A stretch of DNA of 64,000 nucleotides from Calothrix sp. HK-06 (GTDB taxonomy: Bacteria > Cyanobacteriota > Cyanobacteriia > Cyanobacteriales > Nostocaceae): contig NZ_MRCD01000026.1 of the NCBI RefSeq assembly GCF_001904745.1, positions 1-64,000 on the forward strand. Reading direction: 5' to 3'. Position numbers and translations under genes: made by a program. A model generated the notes under the pieces. The model searched no databases and was not told the DNA's origin. It was given only the letters and a program-made list of their open reading frames with translations. How positions within the stretch are numbered: position 1 is the stretch's first letter; each line of letters opens with the position of its first letter. Positions 8,718 to 17,029 of this stretch are shown piece after piece.

Positions 8718-10133
8718 ATGGAAAAATCAATTGAAGTTCGTAACCCCAGGACAGGGAAATTTGATTACATAATAATACCGCCTCCGCAAAAACTTTTGGC
8801 ACAACAATGTCAACGAATGCGGAGGGCACAAGCGCGTTGGTTAGCTCTAGGTATAGAAGGACGAATAGAAGCGTTACAAAGCTGGAAGCAATATATTATC
8901 AAAGCACGTGAGAAGTTAATCGATGCTTTAATTGTAGATACTGGACGATTATCTATGTCAGTGTTTGAGGTTGACTGGTTAATTGCTAGCATCGACCGTT
9001 GGTGTATGAAGGCGCCTAGATTATTGCGCGTGAACGAGTATGATACTTCGGTTAGCTACATTAACTTACAGCAAACAGCAGAACCATATCCTTTAGTAGG
9101 AGTAATTAGTCCGTGGAGTTTTCCATTACTGTTGTCTACAGTTGATACTATTCCCGCATTGCTTGCTGGATGTGCGGTTATTGTAAAACCCAGTGAAATC
9201 GCACCCAGATTTATGGCGCCTATACAAGCTACACTCAATAATATTCCTCAACTACGCGATGTTCTTAGTTTTGTGGAAGGTGGTGAAGAAACAGGAGCTT
9301 TTTTACTCGAATGCGTCGATGTGGTATGCTTCACAGGAAATATAGAAACAGGGCGAAGCGTATTTGAAAAAGCAGCAGAGCAATTTATTCCAGCTTATTT
9401 AGAATTAGGTGGCAAAGATCCAGCAATAGTTTTAGAATCTGCCGACTTAGACTTAGCAACATCAGCGATATTATGGGGAGCAGTGGTCAACAGTGGACAA
9501 TCATGTAACTCAATAGAACGAATTTATGTAGCTTCCTCAATCTTCGAGAAATTTTACCATCAACTCATAACCAAAGCGCATCAACTGCAATTTGCACACC
9601 CAACCATTGAAAGTGGCGAACTTGGGCCAATCATCGCCGCCAAACAAGCTATAATTATCTCCGAACATTTACAAGATGCAAAAGTTGCGGGAGCAGTAAT
9701 TCATTGTGGTGGAATAGAAAACATTAATGGTGGTTGGTGGTGTCGTCCGACAGTATTAACGGAAGTTGACCACACAATGAAAGTAATGACCGAAGAAACC
9801 TTTGGGCCAATCATGCCCGTGATGGCATTTAAAACTGTAGAAGAAGCGATAAACTTAGCAAACGACTCAATATATGGTAACGGCGCCGCAGTATTTGCTT
9901 CAGAAGAACACGAAGCTTCCTCAGTAGCACAGCATATACACACCAGCACAGTCAGTATAAACGATGCCAGCCTAGCCATAGCCATCCCCGAAGGAGAAAC
10001 AAATGCATTTAAATTTTCAGGAATAGGAGAAAGACGTTTCGGCGCCGCCGGCTTAACCAGATTCCTATGTAAAAAAAACCTATTCATTAAAACCAAACCC
10101 ATCCACAACCCCTGGTGGTTCAACTCACCGTAG
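8718..10133 (+). CDS. Aldehyde dehydrogenase family protein
   Basis: 471 aa from ATG 8718 (MEKSIEV); an upstream in-frame TTG at 8709 lies inside the repeat and is unlikely. The NAD(P)-dependent ALDH fold is complete: GVISPWSFPL (nucleotide-binding region, about 128-137), VIVKPSE (155-161), FTGNIETGR (205-213), general-base Glu229 in AYLELGGKD, and catalytic Cys263 in NSGQSCNSIERI. EETFGPIMPV is the conserved C-terminal motif. It oxidises an aldehyde to the acid. Substrate not readable; fatty-aldehyde or apocarotenal roles known for cyanobacterial relatives are possible. It may be read through from the peroxiredoxin gene. Confidence 0.92.
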   Translation: MEKSIEVRNPRTGKFDYIIIPPPQKLLAQQCQRMRRAQARWLALGIEGRIEALQSWKQYIIKAREKLIDALIVDTGRLSMSVFEVDWLIASIDRWCMKAPRLLRVNEYDTSVSYINLQQTAEPYPLVGVISPWSFPLLLSTVDTIPALLAGCAVIVKPSEIAPRFMAPIQATLNNIPQLRDVLSFVEGGEETGAFLLECVDVVCFTGNIETGRSVFEKAAEQFIPAYLELGGKDPAIVLESADLDLATSAILWGAVVNSGQSCNSIERIYVASSIFEKFYHQLITKAHQLQFAHPTIESGELGPIIAAKQAIIISEHLQDAKVAGAVIHCGGIENINGGWWCRPTVLTEVDHTMKVMTEETFGPIMPVMAFKTVEEAINLANDSIYGNGAAVFASEEHEASSVAQHIHTSTVSINDASLAIAIPEGETNAFKFSGIGERRFGAAGLTRFLCKKNLFIKTKPIHNPWWFNSP

Positions 10134-10164
10134 GTTGGGTGGAGCGCACAGCGCGCAACCCAAC
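10134..10164. repeat. GTTGGGT...ACCCAAC inverted repeat
   Basis: GTTGGGT at 10134-10140 pairs with ACCCAAC at 10158-10164 around a GC-rich loop. Similar units occur at 26979-27001 and about 44601-44630. It follows the aldehyde dehydrogenase stop and may slow or end transcription before hisS, although no U-tract follows. Confidence 0.6.
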
Positions 10165-10189
10165 ATAAATTTATATAGAATTACTCACC

Positions 10190-11584
10190 ATGTCCAAACA
10201 AGAAAAAGTAAACTTTACCACACCAAGCGGCTTCCCCGAATTCCTCCCCACAGAAAAACGCCTAGAAGTACACCTACTAGACACAATACGTCGAGTATAC
10301 GAAAGCTACGGGTTCACACCAATAGAAACACCAGCCGTAGAACGCCTAGAAGTACTACAAGCCAAAGGCAACCAAGGCGACAACATCATCTACGGAATCT
10401 CCCCAATCTTACCTCCCAACCGTCAAGAAGAAAAAGACAAAGCCGAAAAAGGCAGCGAAACAGGAACAGAAGCGCGCGCATTAAAATTTGACCAAACAGT
10501 ACCCTTAGCTGCATACATAGCGCGTCACCTCAACGACTTAACATTTCCCTTCGCACGCTATCAAATGGACTTAGTATTTCGCGGTGAACGTGCCAAAGAT
10601 GGACGCTTTCGCTCATTTCGTCAATGCGATATCGATGTGGTCGGGCGCCGGGAATTAAGTTTATTGTATGATGCCCAAATGCCAGCAATTATTACAGAGA
10701 TATTTGAGGCAATTAACATTGGTGATTTTCTCATACGTATCAATAATCGTAAAATACTCACAGGGTTTTTCCAATCGGTAGGAGTCGAAGCAAGTAAAAT
10801 AAAAGCTTGCATCGGTATAATTGACAACTTAGAGAAAATAGGCGAAGCAAAAGTCAAGCAAGAATTAGATAAAGAAGGTATTGCCACCGAAGGCGTCGAT
10901 AAAATTATAGAATTTATTAAAATTAAAGGTTCTGTCACAGAGATGCTCGATAAATTAAAGCATCTAAGTGAGTCAATGCCAGAAGCAGAACAATTTAAAT
11001 TAGGTGTAACCGAACTTGAAACAGTTATTACAGGAGTTCGTAATTTAGACGTCGCAGAAAACAGGTATTGTATAGATTTATCAATCGCACGGGGATTAGA
11101 TTACTATACAGGAACAGTTTATGAAACTACTTTAATTGGACATGAAGCGCTAGGCAGTATTTGTTCTGGTGGTAGATACGAAGAATTAGTAGGGGTATTT
11201 TTAGGTGAGAAAATGCCCGGTGTTGGTATTTCCATTGGTTTAACTCGTTTAATAAGTCGTTTACTCAAAGCTGGTATTCTTTCACCACTACCTGCAACAC
11301 CTGCCCAAGTTATGGTAGTTAATATGCAGGATGATTTAATGCCTGTATATTTAGATGTGTCGCAGAAATTGCGTAAAGCGGGACTGAATGTTATTACAAG
11401 TTTTGACCAGCAAAAGCTAGGTAAACAATTTCAGTTGGCAGAAAAACAGGGAATTCAATTTTGTGTGATTATTGGTTCTGAAGAAGCGCAACAGCAAAAA
11501 GCAGCTTTGAAGAATTTGAAGACGCGCGAGCAGGTAGATATCGCTATTAATGACCTAGCTGCTGAGATTAAAAAACAACTTTAG
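10190..11584 (+). CDS. hisS: Histidyl-tRNA synthetase
   Basis: 464 aa class II synthetase that charges tRNA-His in the cytoplasm. Seen: N-terminal TPSGFPEFLP; motif 2 YQMDLVFRGERA...RSFRQCDID; the HisRS signature ARGLDYYTGTVYE; GGRYEELVG; motif 3 PGVGISIGLTRL; and a C-terminal anticodon-binding domain (about 370-464). Residues ~80-95 carry a charged insertion (RQEEKDKAEKG). Base composition changes inside the gene: the first ~370 bases use mainly A/C-ending codons and very little T, whereas the rest is T-rich. Confidence 0.97.
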   Translation: MSKQEKVNFTTPSGFPEFLPTEKRLEVHLLDTIRRVYESYGFTPIETPAVERLEVLQAKGNQGDNIIYGISPILPPNRQEEKDKAEKGSETGTEARALKFDQTVPLAAYIARHLNDLTFPFARYQMDLVFRGERAKDGRFRSFRQCDIDVVGRRELSLLYDAQMPAIITEIFEAINIGDFLIRINNRKILTGFFQSVGVEASKIKACIGIIDNLEKIGEAKVKQELDKEGIATEGVDKIIEFIKIKGSVTEMLDKLKHLSESMPEAEQFKLGVTELETVITGVRNLDVAENRYCIDLSIARGLDYYTGTVYETTLIGHEALGSICSGGRYEELVGVFLGEKMPGVGISIGLTRLISRLLKAGILSPLPATPAQVMVVNMQDDLMPVYLDVSQKLRKAGLNVITSFDQQKLGKQFQLAEKQGIQFCVIIGSEEAQQQKAALKNLKTREQVDIAINDLAAEIKKQL

Positions 11585-11587
11585 CCC

Positions 11588-11655
11588 AAGAAACCTGGTT
11601 TCTTTTTCACTGAACATTACAATCTTCACCATTACCAAAAGAAACCAGGTTTCTC
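11588..11655. repeat. REPIN-like doublet, copy 3
   Basis: AAGAAACCTGGTTTCTT at 11588-11604 and AAGAAACCAGGTTTCT ending at 11654/11655, again with complementary centre bases. The spacer contains CACTGAACATTACAATCTTC, which matches in inverted orientation the spacer of the copy at 13058-13125. It starts four bases after the hisS stop. Confidence 0.85.
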
Positions 11656-11746
11656 ACTGCAAATGAATAAACTGGCAACGTATACAACGGATGTAACGGA
11701 TAAGTTATTTGTTACAAATAGATATTGATTATTTAAGTTTTTGTTT

Positions 11747-11911
11747 ATGAAACTAGACAAAATCCATCTTAAAGAAACTGAGAATATTGTAGAGGCGTAT
11801 AATCCTATCCCGCCAAAGCGTTCAGAGCGGGTAACTATGCGTGCCCAGTTTAAAGGGCGTGGTAAACCTCTACCATATCCAATAGATGAAGGAATTAAAA
11901 AAGGGAATTAA
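11747..11911 (+). CDS. Small hypothetical protein (54 aa)
   Basis: ATG 11747 to TAA 11911; the protein begins MKLDKIHLKETENIVEAY and ends PYPIDEGIKKGN. It is basic in the middle (PPKRSERVTMRAQFKGRGK). The stop is two bases before the next ATG, a coupled two-gene arrangement typical of small regulatory or toxin-antitoxin pairs, though neither protein matches a family I know. Confidence 0.55.
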   Translation: MKLDKIHLKETENIVEAYNPIPPKRSERVTMRAQFKGRGKPLPYPIDEGIKKGN

Positions 11912-11913
11912 AA

Positions 11914-12183
11914 ATGTCATCAGAAATTTATCAACCTACACCCGAACAACTAGAGCGCTGGGCAAAACGCGACGAACTTGATAAATACGCCTTTGCGGGT
12001 ATTATGTCAGAGTCCGAGCAAGAACTTCATGTTAAAAAATTTCTCGATAAAAACTATTACCATCATCATCTTGCTCAAGTTCGTGCCAATAAACAAAAGC
12101 TGCTAAAAGACCTTGAATATCTAGAACAACGTGAACAGCTACTGATAGAGCAAATCAATAAACAAGAACAATCTTCACAATAA
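11914..12183 (+). CDS. Small hypothetical protein with C-terminal coiled coil (89 aa)
   Basis: The N-terminal half is acidic (TPEQLERWAKRDELDKYAF), followed by a His-Tyr cluster YYHHHLAQ at about 50-57 and a Leu/Glu/Gln-rich coiled coil to the end (KQKLLKDLEYLEQREQLLIE). No family recognised. It probably forms an operon with the 54-aa gene 2 bases upstream. Dimerisation through the coiled coil is a guess. Confidence 0.6.
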   Translation: MSSEIYQPTPEQLERWAKRDELDKYAFAGIMSESEQELHVKKFLDKNYYHHHLAQVRANKQKLLKDLEYLEQREQLLIEQINKQEQSSQ

Positions 12184-12268
12184 TAGAGACTCACCCCAAG
12201 TATCAGGACTCAATAAGTTTAAACTAATGAGTGGAACAGGCATCCCTGCCCGTCCTATATACAGCAGC

Positions 12269-12895
12269 TTACTCAGCAATATTATTTAACTGTGATTCGC
12301 ATTCTTTGAAAATGTAATTAACGGCAGCAAACAAGCGCTCTAATTCTTGAATTGTGTAAAAAGTTTTATTTTGGGTAAAAAGATTTGAGTTTAGTTTGCC
12401 AAATTGCCAGATGGCGCCATTGGAAACGATACCAAATATATTTGGAATTACGTCTGGTTCAGTATTTAGTCTTTGTGCTGCTATCATTTCTGCTAAACAT
12501 TGACCCCAACCTTCTGTGAAGTCACTTTCTTTCTTGGCTTCAACAAGGACAATATATGGTTTGTCAAAAACTACTGTTCCAAGGGGTGAGCGTTTTGCCA
12601 ATATATAATCTGGGACACCACACAGTTTTTCGTCATACACTAATGTTTGGTGACTCCATAATAAGAATTTACTGCGGTACTGTTTCCATACCTCTCTTAG
12701 TACTGGGTAAATTATATTCTCACAAATCGCTATTTCGGAATTATCAAATACGCTTTCATTAAATGTCAATTCTAGCTCGTCTCTGAAGGTTTGGCTGATT
12801 GTAAACTCTGTTTCAATAATAAAGTCTTCTTTGACATATTTGATTATAAATTCTTTAGCGACAGCGCTGATACTTTTATAACTGCTAAAAGGCAT
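12269..12895 (-). CDS. Conserved hypothetical with PD-(D/E)XK nuclease-like motif (paralogue A)
   Basis: 208 aa, no signal peptide. The central part reads GVPDYILAKRSP...KPYIVLVEAKKE: an Asp (PDY) followed ~20 residues later by E-A-K on a beta strand, the layout of a PD-(D/E)XK nuclease core. A conserved GWGQCLAEMIAAQ helix follows, with the Gln position often used in such nucleases. A clear paralogue lies at 37315-37920 with the same MxFSxYKSISAV start and the same motifs, so the family is amplified in this genome. The nuclease role is inferred from motif spacing only. Confidence 0.75.
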   Translation of the reverse strand: MPFSSYKSISAVAKEFIIKYVKEDFIIETEFTISQTFRDELELTFNESVFDNSEIAICENIIYPVLREVWKQYRSKFLLWSHQTLVYDEKLCGVPDYILAKRSPLGTVVFDKPYIVLVEAKKESDFTEGWGQCLAEMIAAQRLNTEPDVIPNIFGIVSNGAIWQFGKLNSNLFTQNKTFYTIQELERLFAAVNYIFKECESQLNNIAE

Positions 12896-13237
12896 TTCTA
12901 ATTTATCCTGATTAAAAGAGAAGTATCGATAATTATTGTAACTTGTTGCTTTAGGGATTTGTTAATCCCCCTTCTGGTGTACACATAAGTCCCGAAGCGT
13001 TCGACTTTTAGAGTTGAAGGCACTCAAAGACGGCGCCTATAAGTTATCGTACTTAGTGAGAAACCCGGTTTCTGTCGTTTACACTGATAATCTTAATGTT
13101 CAGTAAATAAGAAACCGGGTTTCTTGGGCTAGATGATTTTCTCTGTGTTTGCGTGGTAGAAAAAATTACTGCACAGGCGAGGCGCCCGTGCTACAATTGC
13201 TACATCATCATATGTTGCAAAAAATACCACAGTCTCC
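12896..13237. other. Intergenic, repeats only
   Basis: Holds the REPIN-like doublet listed separately, two GGCGCC sites and a CTCTGTGTTTGCGTGG fragment of another dispersed repeat. No gene seen. Confidence 0.55.
13058..13125. repeat. REPIN-like doublet, copy 4
   Basis: GAGAAACCCGGTTTCT at 13058-13073 and AAGAAACCGGGTTTCTT at 13109-13125, centres C and G. The spacer CTTAATGTTCAGTAAATA is the inverted counterpart of the 11588 copy spacer, so these two belong to one spacer subtype in opposite orientation. Confidence 0.85.
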
Positions 13238-15390
13238 ATGACCTATGCGAACGAATATACCTTGGTAGAGAAGCCCTGTATCGGCACCCTCACATCTTTT
13301 GGTTACACTTACCTACCTCCGCAACAAAACCAAGTAGCGCGCGATACTCTTAACGAAGTTATTCTCCGCGATATTTTTATTACATCTATTCAACGCATTA
13401 ACGAAATACCCGAAGAAGCTGCGCGCGCTACTTACCAAGATATGCTGCGAGTTACTGATAATGAGCAGTGGACAAATTTACTGCGTGGTAACTATAGTCG
13501 TAATGTCCCTGGTGAGAGTACAAAGAAAACTATTCGTCTTGTTGATTTTCTAAACCCTGAAAATAACACTTTCACTGTTACTAACCAGTTTTACGTCAAA
13601 TCCCAAAACGCGCGCAGACCCGATATAGTTATTTTCATTAATGGTTTCCTATTGTTGTTATTGAAGCTAAGAAACCATTTACAGCCAAAGATAAGACGGG
13701 GGAAGCTTTTGAACAAATTAAACAGTATGAACGTGATATTCCTCGGTTGTTCTATTCCAATGCTTTTAATATCATTACTGACGGCGCCAATGTTCTTTAT
13801 GGTGCAACTGGTGCCTCTTCTACGTATTGGGGAAGTTGGAAGAATGAGCCAGAAGGTATAAGTTTTAACAATGAGTTAGAAAAACAGCTTTGGTGCTTAT
13901 TAGAACCTTCCCGACTTTTAGATATTTTGGCGCACTTTATTATTTTTGAGAAGCGAGAGCAGAAGGTTACTAAAAAGATATGTCGTTACCAGCAGTTTCG
14001 CGCTGTTAACAAGATTGTAAACCGAGTACTGGCGCCTCTCCAACCAAACTCTACAGGACGTAAATATCGTAAAGGTTTGATTTGGCATACTCAAGGTTCG
14101 GGTAAAAGTTTGACGATGGTGTTTGCTACTCTCAAACTGAAAACGCATCGCACTATAAATTCTCCTACATTAGAAAATCCTAATATCTTAATTCTTACTG
14201 ACCGCGTTGACTTGGATGAGCAAATTAGTAAAACTTTCCTTGCTTGTGGACTGCCTAACCTTACTAATATAAATTCTGGGTATGCATTACAAGAAGCTAT
14301 ACATAGTAACCCTGTTGGCTTAACTTTGCTTTCGACTATATTTAAATTTGATGGTTCAGCCACACAAGCAGCGAATAGCCATAATTGGATTATTTTAGTA
14401 GATGAGTGTCACCGTACTCAAGAAAAAGATTTAGGCGCCTATTTAGAAAAGACTTTACCAAATGCTTGTTTTATTGGCTTTACTGGTACACCTATTCAAA
14501 CCACTGATAAAGACACTTACGAAAACTTTAGTCTTCCCAATGAAGGATATCTTGACCGTTATAGTATAGATGATGCCGTTACCGATGGCGCCACTGTTCC
14601 CATTCGTTATACCAGTCGTAAAGCTGAATGGCAAATCGATGAGAAGAAACTTGATATTCTATTTGATAACTGGTTTGCTCATGAACCAGAAGAGGTAGTT
14701 AACAAAATCAAAGCGCGTGGTGTTAAAGTCGATCATTTAGTCAAACACCGCGAACGTATCGAACTCTTAGCATACGATATTTGGGCGCATTTCTCTGCTC
14801 ATGGGTTGCCGCAAGGGTTTAAAGCACAAATCGTTGCTATCGATAGAGAAGCTATTATTTTATATAAGCGTGAATTAAATAAGATTATTACCAAAAGCCT
14901 GCAAAAACAAGATTTTGATAAAGAAACAGCTACAGCATGGGCGGATGCAATGAGTATCCCAGTTTACTCATCTAACCAAGAAGATGATAAACCTAGCGAA
15001 GATATATATATAGATAAGCTTCGCTAAGTCTTGATAAAATATGCTCTTGATAAGAATGAAGAAACTGCTGCAATTAGAAAGTTTACCGGAGATGATGCAG
15101 AATATGAAGCCAAAGTTCTAAACGGTGAGGCGCCTTCTGTACATTTTCTCATCGTCTGCAATAAACTACTTACAGGGTTTGATGCACCTAGAGAAAGCGT
15201 CATGTATCTCGACAACCCTTTAAAAGAGCATAACTTACTACAAGCAATCGCGCGTACTAACCGCGTTTATGGTGTACACAAAGAATTTGGTTTAATTGTA
15301 GATTATATCGGTGTCACCAAAAATCTTACCTCAGCCCTCTCCACCTACAGAACTACAGCTACGGCAACAAGTTCGCGCTCTAGTGTTTAA
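13238..15390 (+). pseudogene. Type I restriction enzyme R subunit (HsdR), decayed
   Basis: Three consecutive pieces of one HsdR. The first (from ATG 13238) has the N-terminal nuclease region to RRPDIVIFING; a one-base loss at about 13645-13648 shifts the frame, and the missing FPIVVIEAKK continues in the next frame. The second piece carries the helicase motor: Walker A TQGSGKS (about 14090-14105), DECHR, GFTGTP. An in-frame TAA at 15025-15027 breaks it, after which LLTGFDAP and LLQAIARTNRVYG (motif VI) continue in the same frame. The C-terminus is lost after about 15345. No hsdM or hsdS lies nearby. A dead orphan gene. Confidence 0.9.
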
Positions 15391-15463
15391 ATTAGGGTTA
15401 AGTAACTGGAAGGATATTCCAGCGAAAGTTGAAGAGTACGCAATTAAACATTATTAAGACCCA

Positions 15464-15496
15464 AAGAAACCGGGTTTCTTCGGAAACCCGGTTTCT
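15464..15496. repeat. REPIN-like palindromes, collapsed doublet (copy 5)
   Basis: AAGAAACCGGGTTTCTT (15464-15480) directly followed by GGAAACCCGGTTTCT (15482-15496), centres G and C. The spacer is reduced to a base or two, giving a back-to-back pair. Confidence 0.8.
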
Positions 15497-15608
15497 AATT
15501 TGCATAAAGCATCCTCACCATACATATCAAGGTTTAGAAAGCAATGAAGGTTGGCGCCAAGGTATGGCTCAAAACCTTTATTATCAACATCAACAAACCT
15601 TAAATATC

Positions 15609-16010
15609 ATGAAAATTCAACTGTCTCACTTTAAAGGTCAATTTCTTTTCCTTTTGGGTTTAACTATTCCTGCTGTTTTAGTGGCTAATGTACACCCTGC
15701 AAAAGCAGAAGTTCCTAGTCAAGTAATGAGGCATAATGCTCCATTTATAGATATAAATCAGCGTTATGACTCATTAGGAGGACTACAGAAAGTTAATCCT
15801 ATCAAAATTAATGGACAGGATGGTGGTACTGGTAAAGAAGCCAGCGATGACAAGAAAAAAGAATCAAAAGATGGTAAAGAATCTTGTGAAAGCGGTAACT
15901 GTGGAGGTATTTACAGACCTGGAGATGAAAGGATTAATCCAGTTATTAGAGGAAATATTCGCAATCAACTTCCTGGTCAACTTTTAAAGAGCAAACAACT
16001 AATTTTCTAA
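15609..16010 (+). CDS. Secreted small protein of unknown function
   Basis: 133 aa from ATG 15609. A clean signal peptide (MKIQLSHFKGQFLFLLGLTI..., cleavage after AKA at about residue 33) is followed by a polar stretch very rich in Lys/Asp/Ser (about 78-95) and a two-Cys motif SCESGNCGG (about 96-104). No family recognised. The same frame is open upstream to about 15429 and reads through a REPIN-like palindrome, so the signal-peptide Met is the sensible start. It lies 220 bases before the ATP-grasp pair, with a long inverted repeat between, so an operon is doubtful. Confidence 0.6.
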   Translation: MKIQLSHFKGQFLFLLGLTIPAVLVANVHPAKAEVPSQVMRHNAPFIDINQRYDSLGGLQKVNPIKINGQDGGTGKEASDDKKKESKDGKESCESGNCGGIYRPGDERINPVIRGNIRNQLPGQLLKSKQLIF

Positions 16011-16079
16011 GAAAATGCTTTAAAAGTTAAATCAGATACCAATTGCAATACTACTCGGTTAAGGTGTTTATCTAAAATC

Positions 16080-16155
16080 AATCCCCCTAAATCTCCCGTG
16101 CGGGGGAATTTATAAGAATTTTAGCCCCCCTTATTAAGGGGGTTGGGGGGATTTT
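16080..16155. repeat. Long inverted repeat rich in CCCCC/GGGGG
   Basis: AATCCCCCTAAATCTCCC at the left pairs with the GGGGGATTTTAAT side at the right; an inner CCCCCCTTATTAAGGGGG hairpin sits at about 16124-16143. This is a dispersed-repeat type, followed by a further repeat (about 16172-16200, GATGCTTCACTGCGTTCAGC) just before the next gene. Confidence 0.7.
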
Positions 16156-16231
16156 AATAAATTGAGAATATATAGAGATGCTTCACTGCGTTCAGCATGA
16201 CATGGGGAATATTATATTAAAGAGGCAGGAA

Positions 16232-17029
16232 ATGGACTTATTAATTGTTGGTGAAGCGGAAGATAAATTAGCGCAATCTATCGTTGATTATTTTACTGCT
16301 TTGAATAAAAATGTAGCGATTTTAGATGTTTTATCAGCATCTCAATTATTCACATTAGAAATAATCAACGGAAAAGTCAGCGTTAGTCCCGATTTACCGA
16401 TGATTATTCGTACTGTTTCCCCGCCTTTAATGCGGAAAAATTTTGATGATACTTTTCAGTACGAGGAAGCTCTATCAACTCTCTGGGCTGTAGCAACTGC
16501 TAGTCAGGCGCCGATGTTAAATCGTCCTACACCTCGCAATATGTGGGGACAAATTGCAAGTTCTAGTGTGTTGACTCAAGTTCGTGCAAATTTAATTCCC
16601 GATACCCAAGAAATATTTACTTGTCATCAAAAACAGTCTTTTTCATCTGTACCCGAACAACAATGGTACGTTCAAGATTTAGGAACTTATGAAAGTGCTG
16701 TAGCTGGTGAAGTTCTGTCGGGAAGTGGCCCCTATCGTTATCGTTCAACTTTATCAGGCGCCGACTATGAGGTTGTTGTTGTCTTGGCAAACAAAGCTTG
16801 GCGTTCGACTCAAGTACCTTTAGAACATTTACATTTAGAAGACCGCAGTATTAGTCTATTGCGAAAGTTAGATTTAAATTTTGGTGTGGTGATTTGGAGT
16901 ATTGAGCCAAATTTACAAAAAGCAGCCATCGCACGGGTGGAAAGTTTCCCCACTTTGGAACAAGTTGAATTAGTTTGGTCAGAACTTGCAGATAGCTTAT
17001 ACGAGGTACTATGCCAAAAATCTATGTAA
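16232..17029 (+). CDS. Degenerate ATP-grasp-like partner protein
   Basis: 265 aa from ATG 16232, preceded by a good ribosome binding site (GAGGCAGGA). The 16178 start in the same frame lies in a dispersed repeat and is rejected. The N-terminus MDLLIVGEAEDKLAQSI and the middle PMLNRPTPRNMWGQI resemble the pre-ATP-grasp region of RimK/MvdD-type ligases, and the C-terminus (LDLNFGVVIWSIEP...VELVWSELADSLYEVL) looks like the end of an ATP-grasp fold in which the usual Asp and ExN metal ligands are missing. It overlaps the next gene by 19 bases, so the two are translationally coupled. I infer a non-catalytic partner for that enzyme. Confidence 0.7.
   Translation: MDLLIVGEAEDKLAQSIVDYFTALNKNVAILDVLSASQLFTLEIINGKVSVSPDLPMIIRTVSPPLMRKNFDDTFQYEEALSTLWAVATASQAPMLNRPTPRNMWGQIASSSVLTQVRANLIPDTQEIFTCHQKQSFSSVPEQQWYVQDLGTYESAVAGEVLSGSGPYRYRSTLSGADYEVVVVLANKAWRSTQVPLEHLHLEDRSISLLRKLDLNFGVVIWSIEPNLQKAAIARVESFPTLEQVELVWSELADSLYEVLCQKSM

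Noticed and set aside
10135-10491. Open frame overlapping the start of hisS, Arg/Pro/Thr-rich
   Set aside because: It is the out-of-frame reading of A/C-rich hisS coding DNA; composition is low-complexity and hisS motifs are certain.
13153-13353. 66-codon frame before hsdR
   Set aside because: Runs through repeat DNA and overlaps the hsdR start in another frame.
15345-15459. Short coding-like frame after the hsdR break (LQLRQQVRALVFKLGLSNW...)
   Set aside because: Too short and unidentifiable to annotate as a gene; mentioned only as part of the hsdR decay.
8055-15496. Possible CRISPR array from the recurring GAAACC...GGTTTC units
   Set aside because: Copies are dispersed over the window in pairs with related, not unique, spacers, and no cas genes are present.
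15429-15608. N-terminal extension of the secreted Cys-pair protein
   Set aside because: The frame reads through a REPIN-like palindrome and would bury the signal peptide; the start at 15609 is better.
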